Shown piece by piece: positions 54,528 through 63,967 of a DNA stretch of 64,000 bases (position 1 is its first letter; the number at the start of each line of letters is the position of its first letter). The DNA comes from DASSUW01 sp963774155. GTDB taxonomy: Bacteria; Actinomycetota; Thermoleophilia; Solirubrobacterales; Solirubrobacteraceae. The DNA is taken from assembly GCA_963774155.1 (NCBI GenBank), contig CAVZDW010000005.1, positions 124,001-188,000 of the forward strand, read 5' to 3'. Below the pieces are notes generated by a model, which searched no databases, was not told the DNA's origin, and saw nothing but the letters and a program-made list of their open reading frames with translations. The position numbers and the translations under genes are program-made.

Positions 54528-55862
54528 GTGATCACCTCCTCGATCGCCAGCTCGACGCCGGCGCGCGAGGGCTCCCAGTGCGCAACCGGAATGCCGAGTG
54601 TCTCGAAGCGCGAGCGCAGCGCGTCGCGCTGAAGCCTCCAGAGACGGAAGGCGAGGTCGTCGCGCCGCGCGTCGCCGACCGGCGAGATCTCCAGGACGAC
54701 GAGGTCGTATCCGCGGGCGCGCAGGTCGAGCAGCGCGCTGATCCCGCGCTCGTCCAGCAGTGGGGTCAGCGCGATCACCAGGGCGCGCGCCGGGAGCAGT
54801 CGGCGCGGCACGTGGGTGATGCCCTTCCACCGGAAGCTTGGCTTCGCACCTCGCTGGAGAACAGCGCGTCGAGGATGCGATAGAGCTGCCGAGGGCAGCG
54901 CCGGGGCTGCCGGTGAGCCACCTGAGCTCCCCGCCGAGGCTCACGAGCGCCACGCGGTCGCGCCCGGCGAGATAGGTGGAGGCGAGCGCCGCGGCGGCGC
55001 GCACGCGCGTCGAGCGTTCCCTCCTGCGCGAGCTTTGCTTCGCGAACGTGTCGAGGAACAGCACCAGGTCCGCGCTGTGCTCCGGGTGCTGGACGTTGAC
55101 GTACGGTGCGCGGCGACGCGCGGTCGCTCGCCAGTTGATGCTGCGGATGCGGTCGCCCGGCGCCAGCGGGCGAAGCTCGGCGAACTCGATCCCCTCGCCC
55201 CGCTCGCGCGAGACCTGACTGCCCAGGACCGGCCTGGTGCGGAGCGGCGGGACGATCCTGCGCAGCCGTTCGACGCCGGCGTAGACCCTCACGTCGGTCG
55301 CGTCGCCCAGCGGTCCGTCGATCGTCGTGGCCCCCAGCCGGTCGCTCGCGCGGACGATCGCGGGCCCGACGTCGTGCACGCCCCAGCGCTGGGCCGCGAG
55401 TTCGAACCTCAGCTCTCGCCGCCTCGCCGCGCGCGAGCCAGAACCATCGGGTCGGGTCGCTGTCGAGTCGCGCGGCGACGATTGAAGCAGCGACAGCGCT
55501 GCGCAAGCCTGCTCCACCGCGTGAGCTCTCAACCTCTCCCGTCGGTCCGGAGCGCGCACACGAGGCGGGCCGCGCGGCCGGTAGGTGGACGTCGACGCGC
55601 GCGCCGCCGCCGCGATTGTCGACGGTGAGCAGCGCGCATCAGCCGGTCTGAGCGCTTCGAGCGCGCGGTCCCGGTCGAGCCGCAGATCGCCCTCGAGCGC
55701 GAGGCGGCTCGGCGGCGAGCGCGATCGCAACGAGCAGCGCGAACGGCGTGTGGCCAAGACCGCGAGCTGCGGGCGTCCCGTGACCAGGGCCGCCGATCAG
55801 TGCCGTCGCGCCGGGCGCACGGTGCGTAGAGGCGCAGCCCGCGGTGACGCCGCTCGTGTCAT
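54491..55862 (-). pseudogene. DUF58-domain protein, several frameshifts
   Basis: From ATG 55862 (MTRAASPRA) to the stop at 54491. DUF58/vWA-like signatures survive in separate frames: TPFALLVAIALAAEPPR (two N-terminal helices), ELRFELAAQRWGVHDVGPAI, FAELRPLAPGDRIRSINWRA (hallmark), SADLVLFLDTFA, ALVIALTPLLDERGISALLD. At least four frame breaks lie between 54830 and 55760. In intact form it partners a MoxR ATPase in envelope-protein assembly or regulation. Confidence 0.65.
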
Positions 55863-56830
55863 GGCACTCCGCACGGGCGGCGCTGGGCACCGATCGAGGC
55901 AGTCGCGCACGACGTCGGCGGCCAGCACGCGCTGGATCCAGAGCTCGGGCCGAAGCGTGATCCGATGCGCGAGCGCCGGGACGGCGATGAGCTTCACGTC
56001 GTCGGGCGTCACGAAGTCGCGACCGTCCAGCGCGGCCCTGGCCCGAGCCAGCTTCAGCAGCGCAAGCGTGCCGCGCGGGCTGGCTCCCACCTGCACCTGC
56101 GGGCTCTCGCGCGTCGCGGTAACGAGGTCGACCGCGTAGGCGAGGATTCCCTCGTCCGCGTGTACGCGCTCGACCGCTCGCTGCATGGCCAGCAGCTCCT
56201 CGCGATCGACGACCGTGTCCAGCTCGATGTCATCCCGGCCGCGGTCCAGCCGCCGGGCGAGCAGCTCGAGCTCGGCCGTGCGATCCGGGTACCCGACGCC
56301 GATCCGCATCAGGAAGCGATCCAGCTGCGCCTCCGGCAGCGGGTAGGTCCCCTCATACTCGATCGGGTTCTGCGTCGCGAGCACCAGGAACGGGCGCTCC
56401 AGCTGTCCTCGTGCCGCCCTCGCTCGTGACTTGGCGCTCCTCCATCGTGGCCTCCAACAGCGCCGCCTGCGTCTTCGGCGGTCGCGACGATTGATCTCGT
56501 CGCCCAGCAGGATGTGCGTGAAGATCGGTCCGGGCTGGAAGCGCAGGTCGCCGGTCCGCTGGTCATAGACCGCCGACCCGGTCACGTCCGACGGCATGAG
56601 GTCGGGCGTGAACTGCACGCGCGCGAATCGAAGCCCGGTGACCGCGGCGAACGACCTCGCGATCAGCGTCTTGGCGAGGCCCGGATTGTCCTCGATCAGC
56701 ACGTGCCCGTCCGCCAGCAGCCCCAGCAGGACGAGCTCGAGCGCGTCGCGCTTCCCCACGACGGCCACGCCACCTCGCCCAGGACCCGGGCGGAGCGCTC
56801 CCCGAGCTCAGCGGCGGAGGAGAAGCTCAC
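55797..56830 (-). pseudogene. MoxR-family AAA+ ATPase with frameshifts
   Basis: Start GTG 56830 (VSFSSAAELGERSARVLGEV) with GGAGG just upstream. Walker A EDNPGLAKT, Walker B ILLGDEINR, sensor block ATQNPIEYEGTYPLPEAQ, C-terminal lid VTPDDVKLIAVPALAHRI. A one-base break near 56765 separates the N-terminus from the core, and three extra bases between about 56425 and 56490 scramble residues after EINR that should read ATPKTQAALLEATMEERQV. Near-complete MoxR chaperone-like ATPase, co-directional with DUF58. Confidence 0.7.
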
Positions 56831-57593
56831 AGCGCCTCCAAGCTGTCGAGCACCGCCTCGAGCTCGCGCGGGGCCAAGCCGGGGGCGCGGTCGTCAGGCG
56901 GCTGCGGACGGTCCGGACGAACGAGCTCCCACGCCTCGCGGCCCAGCAACTGCTGGGCCTCGTCGTGGTCGCGGTTCAGCTGCACGCCCCGTCGGGCGAG
57001 GCGCGCCTCTGCGATCTCCGCCAGCATCGGGCGCAGCAGGGTGTGCGCTGCCACGCCGCTCTCGCCCGACCGTTCGACGATCCGCTCAATCCGGAGCAGC
57101 TGACTCGCCGGCGAGGTGCTCGGTGGCCGGGACGGCGGCGTCTCGGCGGGCGCTTCGCGCGACGGGCCCGGAGAGCAGGAGGAGCGACGCTGATCACCGG
57201 CGATCTGCTGAGTAGTTGCGGATCCGGTTGATAGCGACGCCGTAGCGGAAGTCCTCGGCACCGCACTCGACCACTCGCACGAAGGTGAAGATGCCGAGGA
57301 CATAGAGCGTCGGGAGGACGGTGAGGGCGAAGACATCGAAGTCGCGCCGACCTGCGATGCCTGGCCGATGAACCCCAGCGCGACCAGGGTGCTGGAGACC
57401 GAGAGGATGTAGAGCGAGGCGCGGCAGGCGCTCTCGCTCGCCGTCGCGAGCGGGCGCCCTGGAGCGTGAAGTGTTCGGTGGTCAGAGCGTCAAGAGCTCT
57501 GCGATCCCTCCGCCACGTCGCGATCACGCCGACCATGATGAAGACGGCCTCGAGCGTCACCGGGTCGGACCTGTGCGTCGCCGCTCGCGCCAT
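56827..57593 (-). pseudogene. Membrane protein joined to the gene before moxR, damaged
   Basis: N-terminal part from ATG 57593 reads LEAVFIMVGVIATWRRDRRA, then in other frames LYILSVSSTLVALGFIGQ, LTVLPTLYVLGIFTFVRVVE and YGVAINRIRNYYQQIAGDQR, a four-helix membrane protein. After about 57190 the sense changes to LRIERIVERSGESGVAAHTL, LARRGVQLNRDHDEAQQLLG and a C-terminus RELEAVLDSLEAL, a soluble protein usually found just ahead of moxR. The two halves look like different genes joined by a deletion. The stop overlaps the moxR start. Confidence 0.5.
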
Positions 57594-57629
57594 CGCACGA
57601 GCGCTATCCGACCCGCGCCGAGCGACGAG

Positions 57630-57635
57630 TAAGCT
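57630..57635 (+). promoter_or_regulatory. Leaderless -10 box (TAAGCT)
   Basis: TAAGCT ends 9 nt before ATG 57645; no ribosome binding site. Confidence 0.35.
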
Positions 57636-57644
57636 CGCCAAGCG

Positions 57645-58442
57645 ATGCGCGTCTCGGCCGTTCGACCGGCAGCCGCCGTGATCGTGCTCACGGTGCTGGT
57701 GTGCGTCGTCGCGGTCGCCGGCGACGGGCCGATCCGCGAGCGACAAGAGCGGTACATACCGAGCCGCAGCGAGCTGATCGAGATCGGCGTGATCACGTCG
57801 GACTATCCGATTCCGGGCCAGCTGCCTCCCGACGTATACCCCCCTGAGGCGTATGGCCTCGGGCCGCCGGGGCCGCCGGCCTGGTTGTGGTGGCTGCTCG
57901 GGGCGATCGTCGCCGCCGGGGTCGTCTGGGTGGCCGTACGGATCGCCCGCGAGCTCATGCGCATCCGCTGGCGCCTGCCGCGCCTCGGTGGCCGGCGGTG
58001 GCGGTGGCGCCGACACGCCGGCGACCGCCCGGCGAGTCACCCGCGACCGAGCCGGCTCGGGTGGCGCACCACGACGATGCGGAGCTCGCGCGACAGGCGG
58101 TCGACGCGGCCTCGTTCCGCTGCGCGAACGCGGCCGTCCCCGCGCCGCCGTGATCGAGGCGTACGCACGGATGGAGCACGTGCTGGCCGAGCGGCGCGAG
58201 CTGGGCCGGCGGACCCCCGAGGCGCCACGCGAATACCTCCGGCGCGTCATGCGCGAGCGAGGCATGCCGCAGGAGTCGCTCGCGACGCTTCGGCGCTGTT
58301 CGAGCGAGGCACGTTTCAGCCCGGGACATCCGATCCCCGAGTCCGCCCCGCGCACGCCGCGAGCGAACTCGAGACCGCTCGTGTCGCTCGCCGCGGCGAC
58401 CTGCATGCGGAGCTCGACGACCATCGCGGGGCGCTCGGGTGA
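57645..58442 (+). pseudogene. DUF4129-domain membrane protein, frameshifted
   Basis: Signal/anchor helix VIVLTVLVCVVAVAG, outside segment, second helix WLWWLLGAIVAAGVVWVAV at 82-105, then a cytoplasmic part whose DUF4129 sense lies in another frame (VIEAYARMEHVLAERRELG, TPEAPREYLRRVM). At least two breaks between 58000 and 58150 and one near 58300. DUF4129 proteins sit with MoxR and DUF58 genes; here it diverges from them. Its frame ends 12 nt before the ligase start. Confidence 0.6.
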
Positions 58443-58453
58443 GGCTCCCCGTG

Positions 58454-59521
58454 ATGCCTCCGGTCCAGCCGATGCTGGCCAAGGTCATGCCCGACATCCC
58501 GCCCGGCCGCCACTACGAGCCCAAGTGGGACGGCTTCCGCGCGATCGTCTTCCGCGACGGTGACGAGGTGGAGATCGGCAGTCGCAACGAGCGTCCGATG
58601 ACCCGCTACTTCCCCGAGCTCGTCGAGGCGATCAAGGCGAACCTGCCGGAGCGCTGCGTGGTCGACGGCGAGATCGTCATCGCCGGCGCGAAGGGCGGCC
58701 TCGACTTCTGGGCCCTCCAGCAGCGCCTGCACCCGGCGGCCAGCCGGGTGAACCTGCTCGCCGGCCAGACCCCCGCGAGCTTCATCGCCTTCGATCTGCT
58801 CGCGCTCGGCGACGACGACCTCACGCCCAGGCCGTTCAGCGAGCGTCGAGACGCCCTCGAGCATGCGCTCGCACCGGCCGAGCCGCCGATCCACCTGACC
58901 CCGCTCACGCAGGACATCGACGTCGCCCGACGCTGGTACGAGCGCTTCGAGGGCGCCGGCCTCGACGGCCTGATCGCCAAGGACGGCGAGACCACCTACC
59001 AGCCCAACAAGCGCGTCATGGTCAAGGTCAAGCACATCCGGACCATGGACTGCGTGCTCGCCGGCTACCGCGTGCACAAGTCCGGGCCGGGCCTCGTCGG
59101 CTCGCTCCTGCTCGGCCTCTACCACGACGAGGCGGCGCCGGACTCGCGCTGGGCCGACGCCTTCCAGGGCCTGGCGCCGATCGGCGTCGTCGGCTCGTTC
59201 CCGATGGCCCAGCGCAAAGCGCTGTTCGACGAGCTGCAGCCGCTCATCGGCGACTTCGCCGATCACCCCTGGCGCTGGGCGGCCGACGAGTCACGGCCCC
59301 CGGAGGGCGGCAGCCGCTGGGCGCCCGACAAGGACCTGAGCTTCGTGCCCCTCCGGCTCGAGCGGGTGGTGGAGGTCCGCTACGAGCACATGGACGGCGG
59401 CCGGCTGCGCCATCCCGCCCGCTTCGTCCGCTGGCGGCCCGACCGCGACCCGCGGTCCTGCGGCTACGCCCAGCTCGAGCAGCCCGAGCGGTTCGACCTC
59501 GCCGACGTGCTCAGCGCTTAG
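58454..59521 (+). CDS. ATP-dependent DNA ligase (LigC-like)
   Basis: 355 residues. Adenylation domain: motif I EPKWDGFR with the AMP-binding Lys, SRNERPMTRYFPEL, VVDGEIVI, FIAFDLLAL, GLIAKDGETTYQPNKR, VKVKH; OB-fold after residue 225. Length and form match mycobacterial LigC-type ligases, lacking the polymerase and nuclease domains of LigD. Seals double-strand breaks with Ku. ATG 58454 has GAGG at 9 nt; GTG 58439 is an alternative. Converges on the two Ku genes with an 11-nt overlap. Confidence 0.9.
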   Translation: MPPVQPMLAKVMPDIPPGRHYEPKWDGFRAIVFRDGDEVEIGSRNERPMTRYFPELVEAIKANLPERCVVDGEIVIAGAKGGLDFWALQQRLHPAASRVNLLAGQTPASFIAFDLLALGDDDLTPRPFSERRDALEHALAPAEPPIHLTPLTQDIDVARRWYERFEGAGLDGLIAKDGETTYQPNKRVMVKVKHIRTMDCVLAGYRVHKSGPGLVGSLLLGLYHDEAAPDSRWADAFQGLAPIGVVGSFPMAQRKALFDELQPLIGDFADHPWRWAADESRPPEGGSRWAPDKDLSFVPLRLERVVEVRYEHMDGGRLRHPARFVRWRPDRDPRSCGYAQLEQPERFDLADVLSA

Positions 59522-60296
59522 CGGCGGCCAGCGACTCCTCGAGCGCGGCCATGAGATCGGGGACGGGGGCGGGCGCCTTCTCCTTCTTGGGCGCCTCGAC
59601 CGTCTGGCCCTTCTTCTTCGCGCGGATGATCTTCTTCAGCCGCTTCTCGAACTCGTCCTCGTACCGCTCCGGGTCCCACGGGCAGGCGAGCGACTCGATC
59701 AGCGCGACCGCCCGGTCGACCTCCTTCTTGGCCGGCTTGTCGCGTTTGGTCGGCTTCGGCACGTCCTTGGCGGGCCGCACCTCGTCGGCGAAGCGCATGG
59801 TGGTCAGCACCAGCCGGCCGTCGCGGGCACGGATGAGCGCGAGGTACTCCTTGGTGCGCAGGACGAAGCGGCCGAGGGCGGCGCGCTCGGTGCGCTCCAT
59901 CACCTCGAGCAGGAGCCGGTACGCGCGCACGGTGCCGTCGGCGTCGCCGGACGGCATGAGCACGTACGGATGGTCGAAATAGATCGGGTCGACGTCGGCG
60001 ACGTCGACGAACGCCTCGATGTCGATCGTCTTGGTCTTGCGCGGCGCCGCGGCGGCCAGCTCGGCGTCGGTGAGGATGATCTGCTGACCGTCCTCGGTCT
60101 CGTAGCCGTGCGCGATCTCGTCGTACGGCACCTCGACGTCCTCCTCCGCACAGAAGCGGTGGATCTCCACCGGCGTGTGATCCTTCTTGTGGAGCTGGCG
60201 GAAGTGCAGGTCGGTGTCGATCACGCCGCTGAACAGCGCGACGGGCACGTTGACGAGGCCGAAGGAGAGCGAGCCGGTCCAGAGCGAGCGCGGCAT
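59511..60296 (-). CDS. ku: Ku protein, second copy
   Basis: 261 residues. MPRSLWTGSLSFGLVNVPVA is the standard bacterial Ku N-terminus; core HKKDHTPVEIHRFCAEEDVE and YVLMPSGDADGTVRAYRLLL; Lys-rich C-terminus (LKKIIRAKKKGQTVEAPKK) that binds DNA or recruits ligase. Ring-shaped dimer that holds DNA ends in non-homologous end joining. ATG overlaps the first Ku stop (TGATG), so the two are co-translated and may form heterodimers. Confidence 0.93.
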   Translation of the reverse strand: MPRSLWTGSLSFGLVNVPVALFSGVIDTDLHFRQLHKKDHTPVEIHRFCAEEDVEVPYDEIAHGYETEDGQQIILTDAELAAAAPRKTKTIDIEAFVDVADVDPIYFDHPYVLMPSGDADGTVRAYRLLLEVMERTERAALGRFVLRTKEYLALIRARDGRLVLTTMRFADEVRPAKDVPKPTKRDKPAKKEVDRAVALIESLACPWDPERYEDEFEKRLKKIIRAKKKGQTVEAPKKEKAPAPVPDLMAALEESLAAAKR

Positions 60297-61064
60297 CAGG
60301 CCTTGGCCAGGCTCGCCTCGAGGGCGGCCAGCAGGTCGTCGGCGGACTCGGGCTCCACGTCGGCGGGAGCCTCGATGTTCTTGCCCTGCGCCTTGCGCTC
60401 GATCAGCTCGAGCACGGCCTGGCGGTAGGTGTCCTCGTAGTCGCTGGGATCGAACTTCGTGTGGAGGCCCTCGACCAGCGCCGCGGCCATCTTGATCTCC
60501 TTGTCGCTGGGCTTCTTGCTCACCCGCGGGAGGTCGAAGCTCGACGGGTCGGCGAGCGATTCGGCGAAGCGCATGGTGTGCATGGCGAGCACGTCGTCCA
60601 GCACGCGGACGACGACGGTGCGCGCCCGGTTGTGGAAGACCCAGCGGCCGACGCCGGCTCGCTCGGTCTTCGCGAGCGCGGCGTGGAGGAGGGCGTAGGC
60701 GTCGCGGCCCTTGTCCTGCGCGCCGAGGTAGTACGTGCGCTCGTAGAAGTCGGGGTCGATCTCCGCCGGCGGGCACGAAGTGGTCGACGTCCACGCGGCG
60801 GGTCTGGGTGCCGGTCGCGGCGGCGATCTCGTCGTCGGTCAGCTCGACGAACTTGCCCGACGAGATCTCATAGCCCTTGACGATCTCGTCGTAGTCGATC
60901 TCCTTGCCCTCGTTCGGGCAGATGCGCCGGTGCTCGATCCGGCTGCCGTCCTTGGCGTGGACCTCGTGGAAGGAGACGGTCTTGGACTCGGTGGCCGAGT
61001 ACACCTTGACCGGCACGTTCACGAGCCCGAAGGCGATGGCTCCGTTCCAGATCGAGCGAGGCAT
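60296..61064 (-). pseudogene. ku: Ku protein, first copy, one frameshift
   Basis: MPRSIWNGAIAFGLVNVPVK start with GGAGGGA ribosome binding site. Reads in frame to VDVDHFVPA near 60770, where one extra base shifts it. The sense continues EIDPDFYERTYYLGAQDKG, AGVGRWVFHNRARTVVVRV, MHTMRFAESLADPSSFDL and ends LLAALEASLAKA at 60296. About 255 residues when corrected. No in-frame stop within the shifted part, so a sequence error is likely. Paralogue of the following Ku, about half identical by eye. Confidence 0.85.
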
Positions 61065-61073
61065 TCCCTCCTG

Positions 61074-62105
61074 TTACCCGGTTGGGGTCGCGGGATCGCC
61101 ATCGGCTGCCGCGGCCAGCTTGGGCACGAGCTCGTCGACGAGCAGCGGGATGCTGAGGACGCTGATGAACGACGTTGCCTCGTAGAGCGTCCCCTTCTCG
61201 TCGAGGAACACGTCGCGGCCCTCGGTGCGGACGGCCAGCCGGCGGTAGGTGGCGTTCTCGCGGACCTTCTTGGCCGGACCCGGATTGGCGAACCAGAGCA
61301 GGGTCCCGACGTCCAGCAGCTCCATCGACTCGCTCGAGAGGTTGCCGCCGAACTCCTCGCCACCGACGTCCTCGAGGCCCTCGGGGAACGTGAAGCCGAG
61401 GTCGACGAGCAGCTTCGAGCGCGCGTCCTCGGGGCCGTAGACGTAGACGCCCTGCCACGGCGTGGCGACCGCCCCGGTCTGGCCCTTGAACTCGGGGTTG
61501 GCCGCGGCCGCCTCGGCGAGCGTCGCCTCGGCCTCGTCCTTGAGCTTCTCGGCCTCGGCCGGCTTGCCGACCGCGCGCCCCACGGTGAGGATCTCGTCCT
61601 GCCACGAGGAGCCCCAGTCCACCTGGCCTGGCGGCTGCGCGACGGTGGGCGCGATCTTCGAGAGCGTGTCGTAGTCCTTCTGGGTCAGGCCGGAGTAGAC
61701 CGCGAGGATGAGATCGGGCCGCAGCGCCGCGATCTGCTCGTACTGGATGCCGTCGGTGAAGTCGAGGGCCTTCGGCGGCTCCGCGTCGCCGAGGGCCTCC
61801 TCGGCCCACGGGAAGATGGCGCCCTCGTGCTCGCCGAACCACTCGGTGGCGCCGACGGGGACGATGCCGAGGGCCAGGAGCGAGTCCTGCTCGCGCAGGC
61901 CGGCGACGACGACGCGCTCCGGCGCCTCCTCGATCGTCGTCTCCCCGTACTTGTGCTCGATCGTGACGGGAAGCGCGCCCTCCTCGACCGTCGACGGCTC
62001 GGGACCGGCGGCCGATGATCCGCCACCACCGCCCGCTTCCTCGTCCTCGCCGCAGGCGGAGACGAACACGACGAGCAGTGAGAGCAGCGCGAGGAGTCGA
62101 AGCAT
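61074..62105 (-). CDS. Iron-siderophore ABC transporter substrate-binding lipoprotein
   Basis: 343 residues. Lipobox VSAC with Cys 18; then a Gly/Ser linker and a FecB/FepB-type periplasmic-binding fold: VVVAGLREQDSLLALGIVPV, EQIAALRPDLILAVYSGL, long helix of KLKDEAEATLAEAAAANPE, DVGTLLWFANPGPAKK. Captures a ferric siderophore outside the membrane and hands it to a permease that is not in this window. Its ATG lies 2 nt from an iron-box-like palindrome that contains a TAGGGT -10, so iron repression is likely. Confidence 0.9.
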   Translation of the reverse strand: MLRLLALLSLLVVFVSACGEDEEAGGGGGSSAAGPEPSTVEEGALPVTIEHKYGETTIEEAPERVVVAGLREQDSLLALGIVPVGATEWFGEHEGAIFPWAEEALGDAEPPKALDFTDGIQYEQIAALRPDLILAVYSGLTQKDYDTLSKIAPTVAQPPGQVDWGSSWQDEILTVGRAVGKPAEAEKLKDEAEATLAEAAAANPEFKGQTGAVATPWQGVYVYGPEDARSKLLVDLGFTFPEGLEDVGGEEFGGNLSSESMELLDVGTLLWFANPGPAKKVRENATYRRLAVRTEGRDVFLDEKGTLYEATSFISVLSIPLLVDELVPKLAAAADGDPATPTG

Positions 62106-62107
62106 AG

Positions 62108-62139
62108 TTAGGGCACCCTAATGCATAAGGGTGCCCTAA
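62108..62139. promoter_or_regulatory. DtxR/IdeR-type iron-box palindrome over the promoter
   Basis: TTAGGGCACCCTAA (62108-62121), 4 nt, then TAAGGGTGCCCTAA (62126-62139): a 32-bp near-perfect palindrome made of two smaller palindromes. TTAGG...CCTAA resembles iron boxes bound by DtxR/IdeR. A minus-strand TAGGGT (62120-62115), 9 nt before ATG 62105, lies inside, so a bound repressor would cover the -10. Confidence 0.6.
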
Positions 62140-63920
62140 GGGAGCCTGGCCACCACGCAGTCGAGGTCGTAGACCTCCGACTCGCCTTCCTTGAAGCGCA
62201 GGCACTGGGAGGGGAGGTTCAGCGACGCCGGCTCACCGCTGGCCAGCAGCTCGCGGACCTTGCGCCCGTAGGGGACCTGCCGGTTGCGCCAGCGGATGCC
62301 GTTCGGCGACGCCTGCTCCCTGGCGATCTCGCCGCGCCGCACCCACAGGAGCTTGGCGCCGTAGCGGTCGTGGATCTCGCGTATCGCCTCCGGGTCGGGG
62401 CCGAAGTAGGCCTCGAGCATCGTGAAGAGCCGCTCGCGGCCGTCGAGGAACGCTTCCTTCTCGTACGACGGCGCGAGCTGGATCGAGGTCACGACCGGGC
62501 GCTTGGCCGTCGCCACCAGGCACTTGAGGTCGATCGGGTCGCCGGCGATGATCGTGTCCTTCGGGGTCTTCGCCAGGAACTTGACCGTCGGGCCGGTGGC
62601 GCACGTCCCGCCCCGCGCGAAGCGCTCCTGTGAGCCGAGGATGGCCGCGACGAGGGCCAGGCCCATGATCACCGCGCCGAGCGCCGGCTTCTTGACCAGG
62701 AACGCCACCAGCGCGGCCGCCACGACGGCCACGCCGCCGATGATCGCGTCGTCGGTCGTGAGCGGCGAGGTCGGCCCGAGCGGCCAGACGTAGAGCGCGA
62801 GCGCGACGACCGCGATCAGCCCGCCGAGCAGTGCGAAGGCGAGGATTCTCCGGCCGCGCAGCATCTCCCAGGTCGGCCGCAGGTTGACGGCCACGGCGAT
62901 CGCGAAGAACGCGAGCAGCGGGTACGTGAAGCGGTGGGGGAGGTAGAGCCGGAAGAGGACGAGCTGGGCCACTCCCCAGGCGCCGAGCGCCGCCACCGGC
63001 ATGGCGAGCACCTCGGCGCGCAGGCGCTTGAGGTTCCCGGGCAGCAGCAGGATGGCGATCGCCGCGAGGCAGAGGATGCTCCCGGACGTGCGCAGGTCGA
63101 ACCCGCTCCGGTTCTGGCGCAGGTACTGGATGATCGAGGGCTGGAAGAAGTGCAACGGCCCGTTGGCGCTGAACTCCGGGTAGCGCCGGGCCTCGGCCTC
63201 GGTCAGCACGTGTTGTGAGACGCCCGAGAGCATCCCGGGGACGAGCTCGATCGCCGCGGCGACCGCCAGGGCGGCCACGCCGAACAGCGCGCGCCGGGTG
63301 TCGATCCCCGGCCGCCGGTTCTCCCAGCGCAGCGCCGACAGCACGAGCACGCCGCCCGCCAGCACCGCGGCCGACGGGTAGAACAGCGCGCTGCCCGCGG
63401 CCACGATCGCCGCGGCCAGGTTGTGGCGCCGCATGGCCAGCAACACGGTCAGGAGCACCGCGGGGTGCACGAACGCGCGCGGGAAGCCGCCGTGGAAGCG
63501 ATGGATGTCGACCAGCGACAGGAAGATGGCGGCGGCGAGCCAGGCGGCCGGCTTCCACGACGTGTGGTCGCGCGTGATGAGGAAGATCAGCCAGCCGGAG
63601 AAGGCCATGAGCAGCACGCCGAGCCACTCGCCGAAGACGATCGGGTTCACGACCTGGGTGGCGAGCCAGAAGATCCCGACGTAGCCGTCGGGGTACCGCG
63701 CGGACTCCCGGAGCTGCGTGGTCAGCGGGTCCGTGAAGAGCGCCGGATCCCGGAAGTGCCACATCCAGTACTGGTGGACGAAGGCGTCGTCCGAGTAGGA
63801 GTTGGCCTTCAGCAGCGTCCAGGTGGCCGCGATGGAGGCGACGAGGCAGAGCGCGAAGGCGGCGAGGCTCTCGAGCCCGAAGACGCGGGCACGAGGCGAT
63901 GAGGGCACGGAGGCGGTCAC
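62136..63920 (-). CDS. Large multi-helix membrane protein, GT-C glycosyltransferase-like
   Basis: 594 residues from GTG 63920. About 11-13 transmembrane helices over residues 15-430, with a first outside loop carrying SYSDDAFVHQYWMW, where GT-C enzymes keep a catalytic acidic pair, then a soluble C-terminal domain (YFGPDPEAIREIHDRYGAKLLWV). Probably uses a polyprenyl-phosphate sugar for cell-wall or surface polysaccharide, but no family can be assigned with certainty. TATCCT lies 10 nt upstream. The stop overlaps the iron-box palindrome. Confidence 0.75.
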   Translation of the reverse strand: MTASVPSSPRARVFGLESLAAFALCLVASIAATWTLLKANSYSDDAFVHQYWMWHFRDPALFTDPLTTQLRESARYPDGYVGIFWLATQVVNPIVFGEWLGVLLMAFSGWLIFLITRDHTSWKPAAWLAAAIFLSLVDIHRFHGGFPRAFVHPAVLLTVLLAMRRHNLAAAIVAAGSALFYPSAAVLAGGVLVLSALRWENRRPGIDTRRALFGVAALAVAAAIELVPGMLSGVSQHVLTEAEARRYPEFSANGPLHFFQPSIIQYLRQNRSGFDLRTSGSILCLAAIAILLLPGNLKRLRAEVLAMPVAALGAWGVAQLVLFRLYLPHRFTYPLLAFFAIAVAVNLRPTWEMLRGRRILAFALLGGLIAVVALALYVWPLGPTSPLTTDDAIIGGVAVVAAALVAFLVKKPALGAVIMGLALVAAILGSQERFARGGTCATGPTVKFLAKTPKDTIIAGDPIDLKCLVATAKRPVVTSIQLAPSYEKEAFLDGRERLFTMLEAYFGPDPEAIREIHDRYGAKLLWVRRGEIAREQASPNGIRWRNRQVPYGRKVRELLASGEPASLNLPSQCLRFKEGESEVYDLDCVVARLP

Positions 63921-63930
63921 GCGGGGCGTG

Positions 63931-63936
63931 AGGATA
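63931..63936 (-). promoter_or_regulatory. -10 box (TATCCT)
   Basis: TATCCT on the minus strand ends 10 nt before GTG 63920; no ribosome binding site is visible. Confidence 0.3.
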
Positions 63937-63967
63937 GGGTCCGCGCGGCGGTGGGTACCCGACGGCG

